This document shows positions 24,260 through 36,588 of a stretch of DNA of 64,000 nt, in pieces. Numbering within the stretch: position 1 is the stretch's first letter; each line of letters opens with the position of its first letter. The DNA lies in NCBI GenBank assembly GCA_013397075.1, contig VWZS01004498.1, positions 600,614 to 664,613 on the forward strand, given 5' to 3'. Origin of the DNA: Rhabdornis inornatus (Eukaryota > Chordata > Aves > Passeriformes > Rhabdornithidae). The notes under the pieces are model-generated. The model saw nothing but the letters and a program-made list of their open reading frames with translations, was not told the DNA's origin and did no database searches. Position numbers and translations under genes: made by a program.

Positions 24260-27200
24260 TGAGCTCTCCCAGTACAGCACAAACCCTGCACGAGTTTACC
24301 ACTCTGTGTATGTACACCTGTATGTGTGACCAAGCAGCCCACAGAGCAGTCCTTTGCCTTAAGGTTTTCAGGTCTCCTTTGTATACCTTCCCAATTCAGC
24401 ACAGCACAAGGGAATATGGACAAGTTTGTGTAGTTCTGCTTGGGTCTCCTAGCTGTAGCTTGAGCTGTTCATACCACCAGCTGGCTCTGCCAGGCTCCCG
24501 GAAAACTCCCTCCTCAGGGAAGAACATCAGCCTGAAATGCTACCTACAAACTGCATTTGCTCTGAACCAGTCCAGGCTGCTTTCTTGTTAAGGACAGAAA
24601 AGCATGACAGTGTCACAAATATTATTGTGGCTGGGGGGCACCTCTGCAGGGACAGCCAATTTTCTCACTCTCTACTTTCCATCTTCATCTCAAACACTGG
24701 GAAATGCATCAACTTTCAAAGTAGCTCTTCACGTCCTGAGTGCTGCTGCCACATGTATATATTCCTCCTAGAACGAGCTGAATGGAAAGAGTGTTGTATA
24801 ATGATCTCTCATTTAGCTTAAAGTGTCATCTTTTCCTTCACTGCATTTTGTCTGTGAGAAGTATGCTGAGTCTTGTGCAGCTGCCTTCTCGCTCTTATTT
24901 GGCACAGATCTCTTCTAAGTTCTGCACCCATACCAAGAGTTTCCTTCTTCCCTTTGAAAAGAGTAACAAACGGATACAAAGCAGAGGAGCCCAAAGACTA
25001 TATGGATGTGAACCAGGACTAGGATGAAAATATTAACCTAAAAGAGATAAAAGAAATTTCTTTGGCTTCCAGTCCATGTGTTCTGAGCTGGAAAATAAAA
25101 TTCCAAATTTTGGAAGAGAGAAAGGGAAGAGAAAAAAAATTCAGATTCACATGCTGACCCTACCTCTTTTCAGAGCAAAGAATATATACTATACTGAAAC
25201 ATAAATCAGCCAGCCAGTGAATTCTTGCCCAGTGCTCTCAAGCTTAGCTGGAAGTCAGCTACAAGCATCTGGCACGAGGACATGTGCAGTGACTGACTTC
25301 AGCAAGGTGACAAAGACTGCTCTGGTCGAGGTTGGGGTGCTCCGAATGCTCACCACCACACATGGCAGAGCCCTGCCTCTGCTTGATACATTTCTCACTG
25401 AGTTGTGTAAGCAGGATACAGCTCTGCTCAGAAAAAAACACACTCTATTAATAATTTAAAAATTAACTAGGGTTAAACCAATTGTCATTGTCAGGCACGC
25501 TAACCTTTAGAGCAGATCTAGCATTAAACCATGGATATCTATAGGGAGTTCCCTTGGATCATTTGATCAAATTATGCTCTTAAAAGTACACTTCAAAAAT
25601 GTCATCCTGGTGTAGGAGGAAAAGAAAGAAAATAAGGCAATGAAATTAATGAAAATTTGGAGAAATGAAATGTTGTCTCATGTATTTTGACAATGTAGGC
25701 ATCAGTAGGTTTGCCAGACAGATCAGCTTCAGATTTGACTTGAGCAAATTAAGCTAGTCTAAAGCACAAGCTACTCGCTAGTAATTTTCTTGGCTTTTTC
25801 CTCTTGAACCATTTTACAGATTTATTTATATTATAACAGCACTGGCCATGCACCTCCCACATTTGAGGTCATTCCCCAGCCTTTGGGAAGAAAGCTGGCA
25901 TCTGACAGAGTGGTCAATTTCTGGTCACAAAATGTTTTAAGTGACAAGGTGTACAGGCAGCAAGAGCAAAGGGGGGAAAGATGTGAAGTTAAAGAAATGA
26001 GAGACTGCTAAAACAATCAGGTATACACATCAAGAGGAAAGAGCAGTGAAACACCTGAAGAGCTCTGACGGGGAAATGCCACTGATCAATTGTTTAATCG
26101 TTTTGCAAACAGCACGCTGTAGGCACCCTTCCTTCACAGACGACTGCTGCTGCACCCCATTTCTTTCAACAATGACAGCAGGCAAAACTGGGCATAGCTG
26201 AGGGACCCATAATAATACGAAAAAAGGAGAGAAATTATACCCAAGAAAAAGTGATGCCAACGAAAAACAATTGCTCACCACCACCAAACCAACGCCCAGT
26301 CAGTCCTTGAGCTGCAGTTCCCAGCCAACTTCCACCTCTAGTCTATACAGAGAGCATGATGCCATATGGCAGCGAATATCCCTTTGGTCACTTGGGGTCA
26401 ACTGCCTCAGCTGTTGTCCTCTCAACTTTTTGTGCACCCTCAGCCTCATCACTGGAGGAACGGTGTGAGGAACAGAAAAGGCCATGACTCTGTGTGAGCA
26501 CTGCTCAGCAATAATTAAAACATCTCTGAATTGTCAACACTATTTCCAGCACAAATCCAGAACACAGCCCCACACCAGCTGCTATGAAGAAAATTAACCC
26601 AGAAAATCTACCCCAGTCAAAACTAGCACAATCTTAAACTCAGTTTACTGGGCTGGAAGGTGCTTGGTGCTGTTGGGATTTTTACTTTGTGAATGCGACA
26701 CATTTGACTGAAGCCTAAGAAACATTTTTACAAATTGCCTTCAAACAGGCTTATACTTTAATACTGTCTACCCTCATACAACATGCTATGACTTGATTTT
26801 CCATTTTCATGATGATGTATTACAACACCAAGTAATGAAGACAGTAGTGAATTTGGATTGGAGAATATAAACATCAGTCCTCTTGTTTGATTTTTCTAAA
26901 TCTCTTTCTGACCTAAGCACCTAAATATCCTCAGTCTGGTCATAATCCACACCTTGACCATATGGTCCTCTACCAGAAAACAAAATAATTCGAGGCAATT
27001 AAGACACTTGCCCATATCCATTTCATCTGCTAGATCTTTGGAGGAGCAAACAAAACACTGGATGGGAAGATCCGCTAATGCTGGTAGTGCTTTAGATCAC
27101 TTGATAATCTTTCTCCTGTGATAGTTATTACTGAATGAAAATCAAATGCATGCATGTTAGGACTAGTAACAGATGGCACTTCTGTTCTGTGAGGAAGAAA

Positions 27201-30200
27201 AAGGGGCAAAGGGGCAGCAAAGTTGAACCTCCCCCCTTCCCTGTCTTACCAGTATTCATTGTGTTGCCCTCCTGTTACAGTTGGCTGTGACTCTTTCTTG
27301 TTATAAAGAGATGTCAGAAGTTAGAGAGAGACAGACGATAACCTTAAATCCTTTACTGCATTTTACCAGGATTCTGAAAATAAAAAAATGAAAAAAAAAG
27401 AAGCCGGCTGAGGGAGTTGGAAAATGTCAGTGAGGCATTACACAAAGAACTTGATACATTTGTTGACCTTTTTTCTTGCTCCACCCTTCTCCTCTAGGAT
27501 GGATTTAGTAGTAGTGAGTGCTTAGTGCTATAAGTGCTTTCTTAAAAATAATTTAGATGCTATTGGCTGTCTGCCTGCACTTGGAAAACGTAGCTGTTTC
27601 AATGAGCCCCTGCTGAAACGGAAGAAAAAGGGTTTATTGAAATGCCTCCAAAAATGCTCCAAAATTTCATTCTTTCCCTTGTCTGCTGAAACCCATCTTG
27701 TTCTTGCTTTTACAGTCTTTTGTTTTATTTTTTTAACTGTATCATTGTATTCAGGGTCTTTTCATTCTTCTCCGCTATTTTACGAATGGCGTGTGTCGTA
27801 TTAAGAGCTGAAGGCAGAGATGAGAGGAGAAGTGTTTTGAATTGACTAATTTGCAGGCAAGAAATAAAGCCCTTGTAAGGTGGTCCCAGGGGTATCTTTG
27901 CCATGAACACTATTTGAAATGACATGTAATCTGGTACATTTCAAAGGCAAAACATTTCCTATTCTAAAGTATCTTCCTGAGCCAGGGTTGGTTTACCTGT
28001 TTCCAGAGAATAATAAACTCCACCGAGGCCAAGGAATCTCCTTCTCTCCCCTCTCAAAATTCCTGTTCCTTTTCAAAGGGGCAATTGCAGCCAACAGTTT
28101 ATTTCTGTCCTATCTTTTGCTGCTCTAATGGCTCAGTGCTCGCTACTAATACACAGCTGAATGCACCTCTGGATTAAATACCAAGTAACAGAACCCAGCA
28201 CATCGTTGTACAACACAATAAATAGTGGTGTGGAGCTCTCTTGTTTCTTACAACAGTGGAAAATTTAGGTCTGGTTCTTAAAGACTTCTAAAATTTTAAG
28301 CAGTTCACCATATAACTGATCTGGCAATTTCTTAATAGAAACTGCTCCCCTTCTAGAGAAATCTGAGTTCAACTGACATTGGAACGTTGTATTAATACTC
28401 CTTCTCAGCACAATTCAGTGTTACTAGTCTTGTTGACATACTAAAAGGCTTATACGCAAAAGTCCACACTTCATTTGTTAAGGCAGAAATTTCAGAAAAG
28501 CTTTATGTTTAGAATTTTGTCCGTACTTTGGTGAAGGTCTAGCTGGTCTTTTAAACTGACACACTTAATCATCATCTGTGAATATGTTCATATACTCTAA
28601 GCAATGTTTCTATATGTGTATGATTTAAGCTTACGATATCCAGAATCTGTATAGTTTTAAAGGATTTTTAAATGTTTTAAATGAGGAAATTAGCCACAAA
28701 TAAATCCCAAAGCTTTTGAGAAAATAAACACTGATAAATATTACAAATAATTTCTATTAATTTCACAGCTGTTCTGTTCTAAATCTTTTAGTTACTGAAA
28801 AACAAACTCATGCTTTGTGAACGTTCTGAACTTCCACAGATCACTGTTCCAACACCTACTTGATTTTCTCTTTAACTTGCCATGAAGAGAAATCAGGGTA
28901 CAGTGTCTACAATAATAACCCTACATTTTTATATTTAAAAATTTATTTTATATTTAGTTTTAGAAATAAAAAACTTCAGTTACATTGATTTTAAAAATCC
29001 ACATGATTGTGCTCAAACGTACTGGCTCAAATACTACAATGTATTTTTTTAATTGTGGACAATGTTCAATAAATTACATTACTTGAAGAGAGATACTGAA
29101 GGTTCCTGGATAGAACAAGCAAATGAAATGGATTTGAAATGCTCAGAAAGGAAAAATTTCTAAAGTCATGAAAAGTGAAAAGTTCTCTCCTCAACCTAAT
29201 ATTTATGTGAGGCAGCAGAATGTTCAGGATGACTTCTGCTGTCAGTTTGCATTACCAGACTCAGCCTTTTGAAGTGCAGATTTTGTACTGTGAGTGACCC
29301 TAATGTGTGTTGCATTTGGATCTCTACCAAACAGAAGTAATGATAAAATATTATGCCCCATAGACAGGTCTTACACCTTAATTGCTGTTTTTCACAAGGT
29401 TCTGTCAACTGTAATTCTTCATTTATGGGAATTTAGCCCAAACATAACTTGGAACTAAATGTGTCCAGTGTTCACAAAAACTTCCAAAGAAGGCAGTGCT
29501 GCTCCCCAGTAGAGTTCATCTCAAGGGCTGGTCCCCTTATCAATTCTGAACTATTACATCAGTCTGCTAGACTAGATGCTATTACTAACAATCTTGAGAA
29601 AACATAACATTTACCATGAAATAAAAGAACTTTCTACAAGTTAGTTAGCAATACCACTGGTCCTAGATATTCTATCACAACCAGAGAAATAAACCAGGCC
29701 TATCCATGACTGCTGAGTGCTGTCACATGTTAACTCACTGATGGCATTACACTCCAACACTCAGTGTCTGAGTAAAGTTTCAGTGCTTGGCTCAGGCAGC
29801 TGCCTGGAGAACACTCACTGCTTTCTGAAATCAGAAGTAGCTGCTTGCTCTTCTGTATTTGCACAAGTATACTGGAGCAACAGATTTGACCCTGAAATTT
29901 TGAAAATTTGCTAACCCCCCTCTGACCCAACTACTTCCTAATGCCAGCATACAGATTTCTGTTAAGCCCCTTTAATAGCCTGTGTGTAATGTCACCTTCA
30001 CTGAGACATTAACTTAATTTCTTTTTTTTCTTTAGATAAATTTCTAACATACCCACTTCAGTGTGCATTGAAATATTCATACAGGCAACATGTAGGGAAG
30101 CCATCAGCAGGAATCAATTGTTGCACTCAGGGATGCTTTTCAGATACAGGTGCATTTTGCTAATACAGAATACCTAGCCAGAAAGCAGCACAATATCCCA

Positions 30201-30358
30201 GCTCAGCTGATTTATTGAAACTATATTTTTGAGGGCCGTTTCTTTCCCTTTGGTGACTCACGTGATGTGGTGCCATTTTAACACTGTGTGTAGAACACAT
30301 GCTTGATTGAACACTTCATTATTTGGCTCAAAGTAGTACAGTATATTGTTCTGTTTAG
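24260..30358. other. Intron-like sequence of the dynein relic; two weak dynein traces
   Basis: The expected linker from AAA5 to AAA6 is mostly absent. A frame near 25310-25400 (KTAL ... VLRML ... AL) and one near 27935-28000 (FPILKYLPEPG) lie where KTALQKL..LR.LRPDRMTYAL and PIFFILSPG would be expected. Neither is strong enough to call. Confidence 0.35.
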
Positions 30359-30486
30359 GGTACAAGTTTGAATTTACCATTGACTTAGGAGAACTTCACA
30401 ATGTATTGCTGGGTCAAGGACAGGAAGCTGCAGCAGAAATAGCTATGGAAAAGGCATCAAAAGAAGGCCACTGGGTTATACTTCAA
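30359..30486 (+). pseudogene. Dynein relic exon: AAA6 region (intact)
   Basis: A CTGTTTAG acceptor opens a frame reading YKFEFTIDLGELHNVLLGQG, then QEAAAEIAMEKASKEGHWVI and LQ, ending at a consensus GTAAGT donor. It matches LGFTID.G..HNVSLGQGQE..AE..LEKASK.GHWVILQ. The MEKASKEGHW stretch looks nearer DNAH11 than DNAH9 or DNAH17 by eye. No lesion is visible. Confidence 0.92.
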
Positions 30487-31032
30487 GTAAGTCAAAGCTC
30501 TTCATTACATCAGTGCTGCACTGCGGTGTTAAAAACTGAAGCATTTCAAAATAACATGTGCTTAGATGAAAGAGGACTAAATAGTGATTTAAAACTTCCT
30601 TTGTCTTTGCCACAAGGGAAGCACGTAACTTCATCTGTATATGTGAGCATCACTGAATATCACACAAAATATGAATTGCAACTATCTTGCATTTAGGGAG
30701 CCAACTAACATATTTTCCCAAGCACATGATATCTGATTTACTAATTTATTATCCATTTTAAAAAATCCTTTAGTAAATAAATGTGTAGCAAAAAGAATTG
30801 TTACGCTGTATAATCAGATGAATAGATACAAACAGGGAAGATTGCTGTCATTATGCAGTGTATTGTGCTAAACAGATGCACACAATTTTTTTTCAAATAT
30901 TGTGCAATATCAAACTGCTTCCTTATGTCTGGGTTTTTCTTGTATCAATAAAATGTTTCAAATTTCAAATCAATAGCTCACTGGGAGGCCTATTTTTTCC
31001 TCCCTTCTCCCCCCTCTCCCTCCTTATCTCTG

Positions 31033-31259
31033 AATATTTATTTTGTAGTAAAGTGGTTGGACACATTAGAGAAATTACTGAAGAAAACCAGAGAAGGAAG
31101 TCAGCAGGGCGATTGGTTTTGAGTGTGGGGAACCTGCTCCTTTCCCTAAAGCACATCTCATTCCAGAGTGGATTTAGGAAACCTCCCATCAAAATAACTG
31201 ATAAGCCACTACTGTAATACTGCCTGATTACCATGCTGCACTGGGTAAATTTGACCAGG
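31033..31259 (+). pseudogene. Dynein relic exon: AAA6 region, frameshifted with broken splice sites
   Basis: The relic starts exactly in phase with the 30486 donor: NIYFVVKWLDTLEKLLKKTR, then EGSQQGDWF and a stop. A shifted frame continues EPAPFPKAHLIPEWI, stop, ETS; after one extra base, IKITDKP; then HAALGKFDQ. This follows NVHLVAKWLGTLEKLLE...[26 protein letters not shown]...LHAALYNFDQ. The acceptor reads TG where AG is expected (31031-31032) and the donor reads GC (31260-31261). Confidence 0.88.
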
Positions 31260-31437
31260 CAAGCGAAACACCACAGAAATAAAACTTTTAAAATGTGAGT
31301 ATTAAACTTCTCATTTTAAAGCCATTTGAAATAGTGAAGTTACTAAAAGCCTTTACAAGATATGCAATAGTAAAGCAGAATTAATTGAATTTCTTAAAGA
31401 TTTGTTCACATATCCTACAGTGACTGCACATCTATCA

Positions 31438-31484
31438 CAAAAAAAAAAAAAAAAAAAAAAAACCAAACCCAAAAAAAAAAAACC
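31438..31484. repeat. A-rich tract
   Basis: Two long A runs are separated by ccaaaccc. No retroelement body could be recognised immediately upstream, so it may be a simple A-rich repeat. Confidence 0.85.
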
Positions 31485-32644
31485 TAATTCTTTCAATTTT
31501 AAAGAATCACTTATGGTTTCTAGCTAAATACCTATCTGTGTGCATGGGAAATGAAGAATTTGCAGTCACTACAGGTAATTACTGTAGTAGAGAACAAGAA
31601 TTTATTTTTGTTTCATCTAGCTTAGTTTGGTTTATCTTGAGATGCACAACCATGTGGTTTTGTCTCTGGAATATCTTTTACATATTCTGAGCATGGGGTG
31701 CACTGGAATTAGGCTTTCAGCTGAGGTAAATCAGTGAGGTTCACTACACCAATTTATATTCCCAAGGGTCTGGTCCAAAACATTTGGATCATACATTAGA
31801 GGAAAGCATGGTTTGGCTGCTAGGTTATCATATTTTCCTCTGTCCTTTTAATTTTTGTTCTGGAAGGCTTTTAATGAAAACAATTTTTCTTACTGACTCT
31901 TAAAAGATACTTACAAACACAGGTGCATATAGGTAGTAGTTATAAGCTATGATCAAAGATATGGTCAAAGAAATCAACTAAATCAACTATCTCTTTGGAA
32001 CATAAATCTGTATTAAAGAAAGAGCATCCACCTGAACGCTAAAAAACTCACCAATTACAAAAAAAAAAAACCTTTTCGGCACTATATTCTAAAAAACCTC
32101 TGTGGAAAATTACAAAAGCTTTTCTTCTTTTTCTCTTGTATAGAATAACCTCTTCCAGCAATAAAAAAGGGAAAAACGGCCAGCCACCCGCGCGGCGGAG
32201 GAAATATCACCCAAAAGTGCTGACAGATGCACAAAGAAACCCGTGTCTGCAGCCACGGCCACAACACGTTCGTCATCCACGTTTGTCACNGGAGCTCCGC
32301 GGGGAGCGCGTTTGACGCCGGGCAGCGCTGCGGGGTTGGGACGGCGGCTCCGGCCTCCAAGGGAGGTTTCTCTCTCGCAGACGCTCGTGTTAACGCTGGA
32401 CTGGAGGCGTTCGGGACTCCCCACGCAGGGCCGGGCTCCCAACACCCAGGCGCCGGCGGGAGAGTCTGTAACTCGCCCCCCAGCCCGGAGCCTCCCGGCC
32501 GGCCGCCTGTGTGAGACCGGTCATTACCAGTGCGGGAGCCAGCGCGGCTGGAGCGGTGTCAGCAAAACCAAGGCGCATCCTACACTTTCTTCCGCAGTTT
32601 CCACCCGGGAACAGGAATGTGGCATGGGCAGGAAACAGAGATCA

Positions 32645-34008
32645 CAGACCTGCGAGGCCGGGGCGACTCGGCCGACGGCAGCCCCGGGCGAGCTGGGGCT
32701 CGTGCCTGGGGAAAAGCACACACGGGCTTGAACGGGCACGCTCTGCTAACTCGTTTAAATGGCCACAAGCACACAATCTTGAGGAACTACACCTTAAACA
32801 GACTTGGCTGTTTACTAAACCAGCCCTAGTCCCCTGCAGCGGTGACCTCTGATGCCATAGCAATGCAAAGATTTCTTGTAGTGCCATGCCCGCACTGCTG
32901 CGGCCGAGCGGTGATAATGACCAAGGGTCCGTGTGCGACAAACTTTTTCAGCAAGAGGGAGGCGGAAAAGTCCTCTCCCACAACTGTGGGGCATTTGGTG
33001 ATTATTTGTGGCAGTGGCCATGCCTGGCGGGCGGAGGGCCCCTCATAACCCGGCATTTGTCAGGTGGTGAGGGAGCAGGTTGCAAACAAGCCCCATCCCA
33101 GCCCATGCGAGCCAAGCGCGGCCGAGACGGGTGGTTCACAGCCCCCATCCTCACTTGAGAACACATTTGCCATCTCGCCTCCTCCTCCCCCGCAGCCCTG
33201 AGCACGGCAGGTGTAGAAAGCTCCCGGCGCCACAGGCGGGGGCTTCATACGCACGCTGTCCCTGTGAAAGAGGCAGGGCGAGGAGGGAGGCAGGAGCGCC
33301 ACAGGCCCCGCACAGCCGCGGCCCCCGCCCGGGGCTCCCCCGCCTGCCGCCCCCGCGCCCCGCTCACCTGCAGCGCCCCGCGGCCGCCGCGCTCCGGCCC
33401 CGCTGCCAGGAGCTCCCGCTGCGGGAGGAAGGAGAGCCATCCGAGGAGACAAGGGGAACAAAAGGACGAGATCAGAAAAAGGAATAAAAGAAGGAAACGT
33501 AGCGAACACTAAAAACAAGAGGAGGAATTTTCCCCGTGGGGAAGAGAGAGGGAAGCGCCACTTAAACGAGCTTTTTTTTCCCCCCCTACAATTTCTGCAG
33601 AAATTCTGACAACGCACGTGCTCGTTTTCCCTTTCCCAGCCCACACAAACCTGTTGTTGTTTTACTTTCATTATTTAATTTTATTGTATTAGAAATGCTG
33701 AATCATAAAACAGGGGTTAGTGAAAATGGTATTTATCTTACAAAAATAAGCCCCACATTATTTTAAGGATCCCCACGCTACTGCTGTTATTATTATTATC
33801 ATCAGCATCATCATGCATCTTGGCAGGTTGAAAGGTATCTCAGAACAGTAAGAATTCAGCAGTAATTTAACATCCCACAGCAGTACTTTAAAAGCTTCAA
33901 ATAGCATTTTGAATTTTAAGTCAGTACAAGTGTAAATAAATGGATGCACTCCCACATGTCTGTTGTTTTTAAACTTGTGGTGATACTAAAATATTTGCCT
34001 AACAGCTT
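32645..34008. repeat. Copy A of a 1,364-base direct duplication (probable assembly artefact)
   Basis: Every stretch compared with 34264-35627 at a fixed offset of 1,619 bases is identical, including noncoding AT-rich sequence. The copy ends exactly at the single N at 34009. Perfect identity and N boundaries point to one locus represented twice. Confidence 0.9.
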
Positions 34009-34009
34009 N

Positions 34010-34262
34010 TCATCCACGTTTGTCACCAACTCCAGCCGGCGGCGGAGCCCGCTGCGGACCCCGGCCGGGCCGGGCCCCTGCACCCGCGCGGCGCCGCCTT
34101 CCCCGCGCCCGCCCAGGACCTCCCGGGCCATCCCCCCAGGCAGCCGGCTCTGCCGGGGAGGTTGTCACCTGCCTGCAGCCCGGCCCGCGGTAGCTGCCGA
34201 GGCCCGGGGCAGCCGCCCGTGCCCGTGCCCGTGCCCGTTCCCGGGGGCGGCCTGGGCCGGGC
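34010..34262. other. Small contig between two single-N joins
   Basis: This GC-rich piece is bounded by N at 34009 and 34263. Its first 17 bases (tcatccacgtttgtcac) equal the last 17 before the N at 32290. This suggests that it really follows 32289 and was placed out of order. Confidence 0.8.
34215..34243 (-). other. Hexamer repeat with G-quadruplex potential
   Basis: Four gcccgt units plus a fifth ccc run give five GGG tracts spaced by three bases on the minus strand, the classic quadruplex pattern. It lies in the misplaced CpG-island contig. Confidence 0.6.
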
Positions 34263-34263
34263 N

Positions 34264-35627
34264 CAGACCTGCGAGGCCGGGGCGACTCGGCCGACGGCAG
34301 CCCCGGGCGAGCTGGGGCTCGTGCCTGGGGAAAAGCACACACGGGCTTGAACGGGCACGCTCTGCTAACTCGTTTAAATGGCCACAAGCACACAATCTTG
34401 AGGAACTACACCTTAAACAGACTTGGCTGTTTACTAAACCAGCCCTAGTCCCCTGCAGCGGTGACCTCTGATGCCATAGCAATGCAAAGATTTCTTGTAG
34501 TGCCATGCCCGCACTGCTGCGGCCGAGCGGTGATAATGACCAAGGGTCCGTGTGCGACAAACTTTTTCAGCAAGAGGGAGGCGGAAAAGTCCTCTCCCAC
34601 AACTGTGGGGCATTTGGTGATTATTTGTGGCAGTGGCCATGCCTGGCGGGCGGAGGGCCCCTCATAACCCGGCATTTGTCAGGTGGTGAGGGAGCAGGTT
34701 GCAAACAAGCCCCATCCCAGCCCATGCGAGCCAAGCGCGGCCGAGACGGGTGGTTCACAGCCCCCATCCTCACTTGAGAACACATTTGCCATCTCGCCTC
34801 CTCCTCCCCCGCAGCCCTGAGCACGGCAGGTGTAGAAAGCTCCCGGCGCCACAGGCGGGGGCTTCATACGCACGCTGTCCCTGTGAAAGAGGCAGGGCGA
34901 GGAGGGAGGCAGGAGCGCCACAGGCCCCGCACAGCCGCGGCCCCCGCCCGGGGCTCCCCCGCCTGCCGCCCCCGCGCCCCGCTCACCTGCAGCGCCCCGC
35001 GGCCGCCGCGCTCCGGCCCCGCTGCCAGGAGCTCCCGCTGCGGGAGGAAGGAGAGCCATCCGAGGAGACAAGGGGAACAAAAGGACGAGATCAGAAAAAG
35101 GAATAAAAGAAGGAAACGTAGCGAACACTAAAAACAAGAGGAGGAATTTTCCCCGTGGGGAAGAGAGAGGGAAGCGCCACTTAAACGAGCTTTTTTTTCC
35201 CCCCCTACAATTTCTGCAGAAATTCTGACAACGCACGTGCTCGTTTTCCCTTTCCCAGCCCACACAAACCTGTTGTTGTTTTACTTTCATTATTTAATTT
35301 TATTGTATTAGAAATGCTGAATCATAAAACAGGGGTTAGTGAAAATGGTATTTATCTTACAAAAATAAGCCCCACATTATTTTAAGGATCCCCACGCTAC
35401 TGCTGTTATTATTATTATCATCAGCATCATCATGCATCTTGGCAGGTTGAAAGGTATCTCAGAACAGTAAGAATTCAGCAGTAATTTAACATCCCACAGC
35501 AGTACTTTAAAAGCTTCAAATAGCATTTTGAATTTTAAGTCAGTACAAGTGTAAATAAATGGATGCACTCCCACATGTCTGTTGTTTTTAAACTTGTGGT
35601 GATACTAAAATATTTGCCTAACAGCTT
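34264..35627. repeat. Copy B of the 1,364-base direct duplication
   Basis: This copy starts immediately after the single N at 34263 and continues without a break into the downstream unique sequence at 35628. It is therefore the copy joined to the right-hand contig. Confidence 0.9.
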
Positions 35628-36337
35628 TGAGTTGTAGCAGAATTTCAGCTCGCATATACACATCCGTGTGATATTGAATTAAACCATTTGTCATTCTTTT
35701 CCCATAAAAGACACAATTTGGCTCTCAGCAAACCATTTGAAATAGAAATTATGATGATGATACCACAGCTACATTTTATTTTATGGTACTGTATTGATTT
35801 TCAAATAGACAATACGTGTATTTTTGTAATGGTCTAAAAGAAGATATTCTGCCTTTTTATTTTACAGTCCTTATGCTATTACTTGCTTTCATTTCAATAA
35901 AGGGTGGCATTTTTCAGAGATGCTACCATAAATTGCTTCATTTAATAAGTTGCTACACAGAATAATAATGTTACACCAGAGAGCAGCACTTCATAATTTG
36001 GAAGAAATAACATTTTTCTTTTAAGAATATTCCTCTTTATTTTTAAATTAAAATTATCTTTATGCTGTTTTCTTTCAGAAGGATAATCTGATTATTTAAA
36101 AATTCCTCTTTTTTTCTTGCAAGCATCGGAACTTGGGTGTGACATAAAGGGGCTAATTAAAATGGGGAACAAATTAGATTAATTTCCACGGATATAATAG
36201 TGATATAAAAGTCTTGTTCTCAACAATGACTCCATAATAGAACTATTTCATTTATGCCTAAGCAGGTTCCTTATTCTGTCTAGTGAGGATTGCCAGCAGT
36301 GTCTTAGTGACAAGGTTTTTATTATTTTTTTTGACAG
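35628..36337. other. No exon seen; AT-rich possible conserved noncoding sequence
   Basis: The sequence downstream of copy B is unique and AT-rich, with well-formed motifs such as ggggctaattaaaatgg. The dynein exon encoding the segment before the 36338 relic should lie between 31260 and here and was not found. Confidence 0.4.
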
Positions 36338-36588
36338 GTTGATAGGAAGTCAGTGCTTGCTTCAGGGTTTGCAGTCTCTTCAAACCTGGATTATGAAGGC
36401 TACCATAAAAATATGGGTAAAATGCTACCTCCCCACAGTGCCATACGTTATGGCCTGCACTCCAATGTGGAGATTGCTTTTGTAATAACTGCAGACAACA
36501 TGCTCCATATGCTATTAGAGCTGCAATTCAAATACTCAGTCATGAAAGAGTGACTAGAGAAGGAGTCTCCTAAGCTGTGGAAGACAAG
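36338..36588 (+). pseudogene. Dynein relic exon: C-terminal region, one stop
   Basis: After TTGACAG the frame gives VDRKSVLASGFAVSSNLDYE, GYHKNMGKMLPPHSAIRYGL, HSNVEIAF and LLELQ. The match is LAPGFA.PP.LDY.GYH.YI.EMLPPESP..YGLHPNAEI.FL...LLE.Q. A TGA at 36551-36553 ends the frame. Remnants SPKLWKTR lead to an AAG/GTCAGT donor. Methionine replaces the residue expected after YHK.Y. Confidence 0.9.

Larger units (their letters stand above)
32180..35220. promoter_or_regulatory. CpG island without an assigned gene (collapses to about 2 kb if the duplication is false)
   Basis: CpG dinucleotides and GC content rise sharply here within otherwise AT-rich DNA, inside an intron of the dynein relic. 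On the minus strand cagGTGAGCG at 33361-33370 is an ideal splice donor and could end a first exon. No frame shows a recognisable protein. The 203-codon minus-strand frame at 33060-33671 (again at 34679-35290) is rich in Gly, Ala, Pro and Arg, as random GC-rich sequence would be. Confidence 0.55.

Noticed and set aside
25217..25459. 80-codon plus-strand frame as a dynein AAA5-AAA6 linker exon
   Set aside because: KTAL and VLR..L fit in position, but too few residues agree and the spacing is off by several codons. Kept only as a weak trace.
33060..33671. 203-codon minus-strand open frame in the CpG island (and its copy at 34679-35290)
   Set aside because: Its composition is dominated by Gly, Ala, Pro and Arg from GC-rich DNA. 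It has no domain and is duplicated only because of the assembly error.
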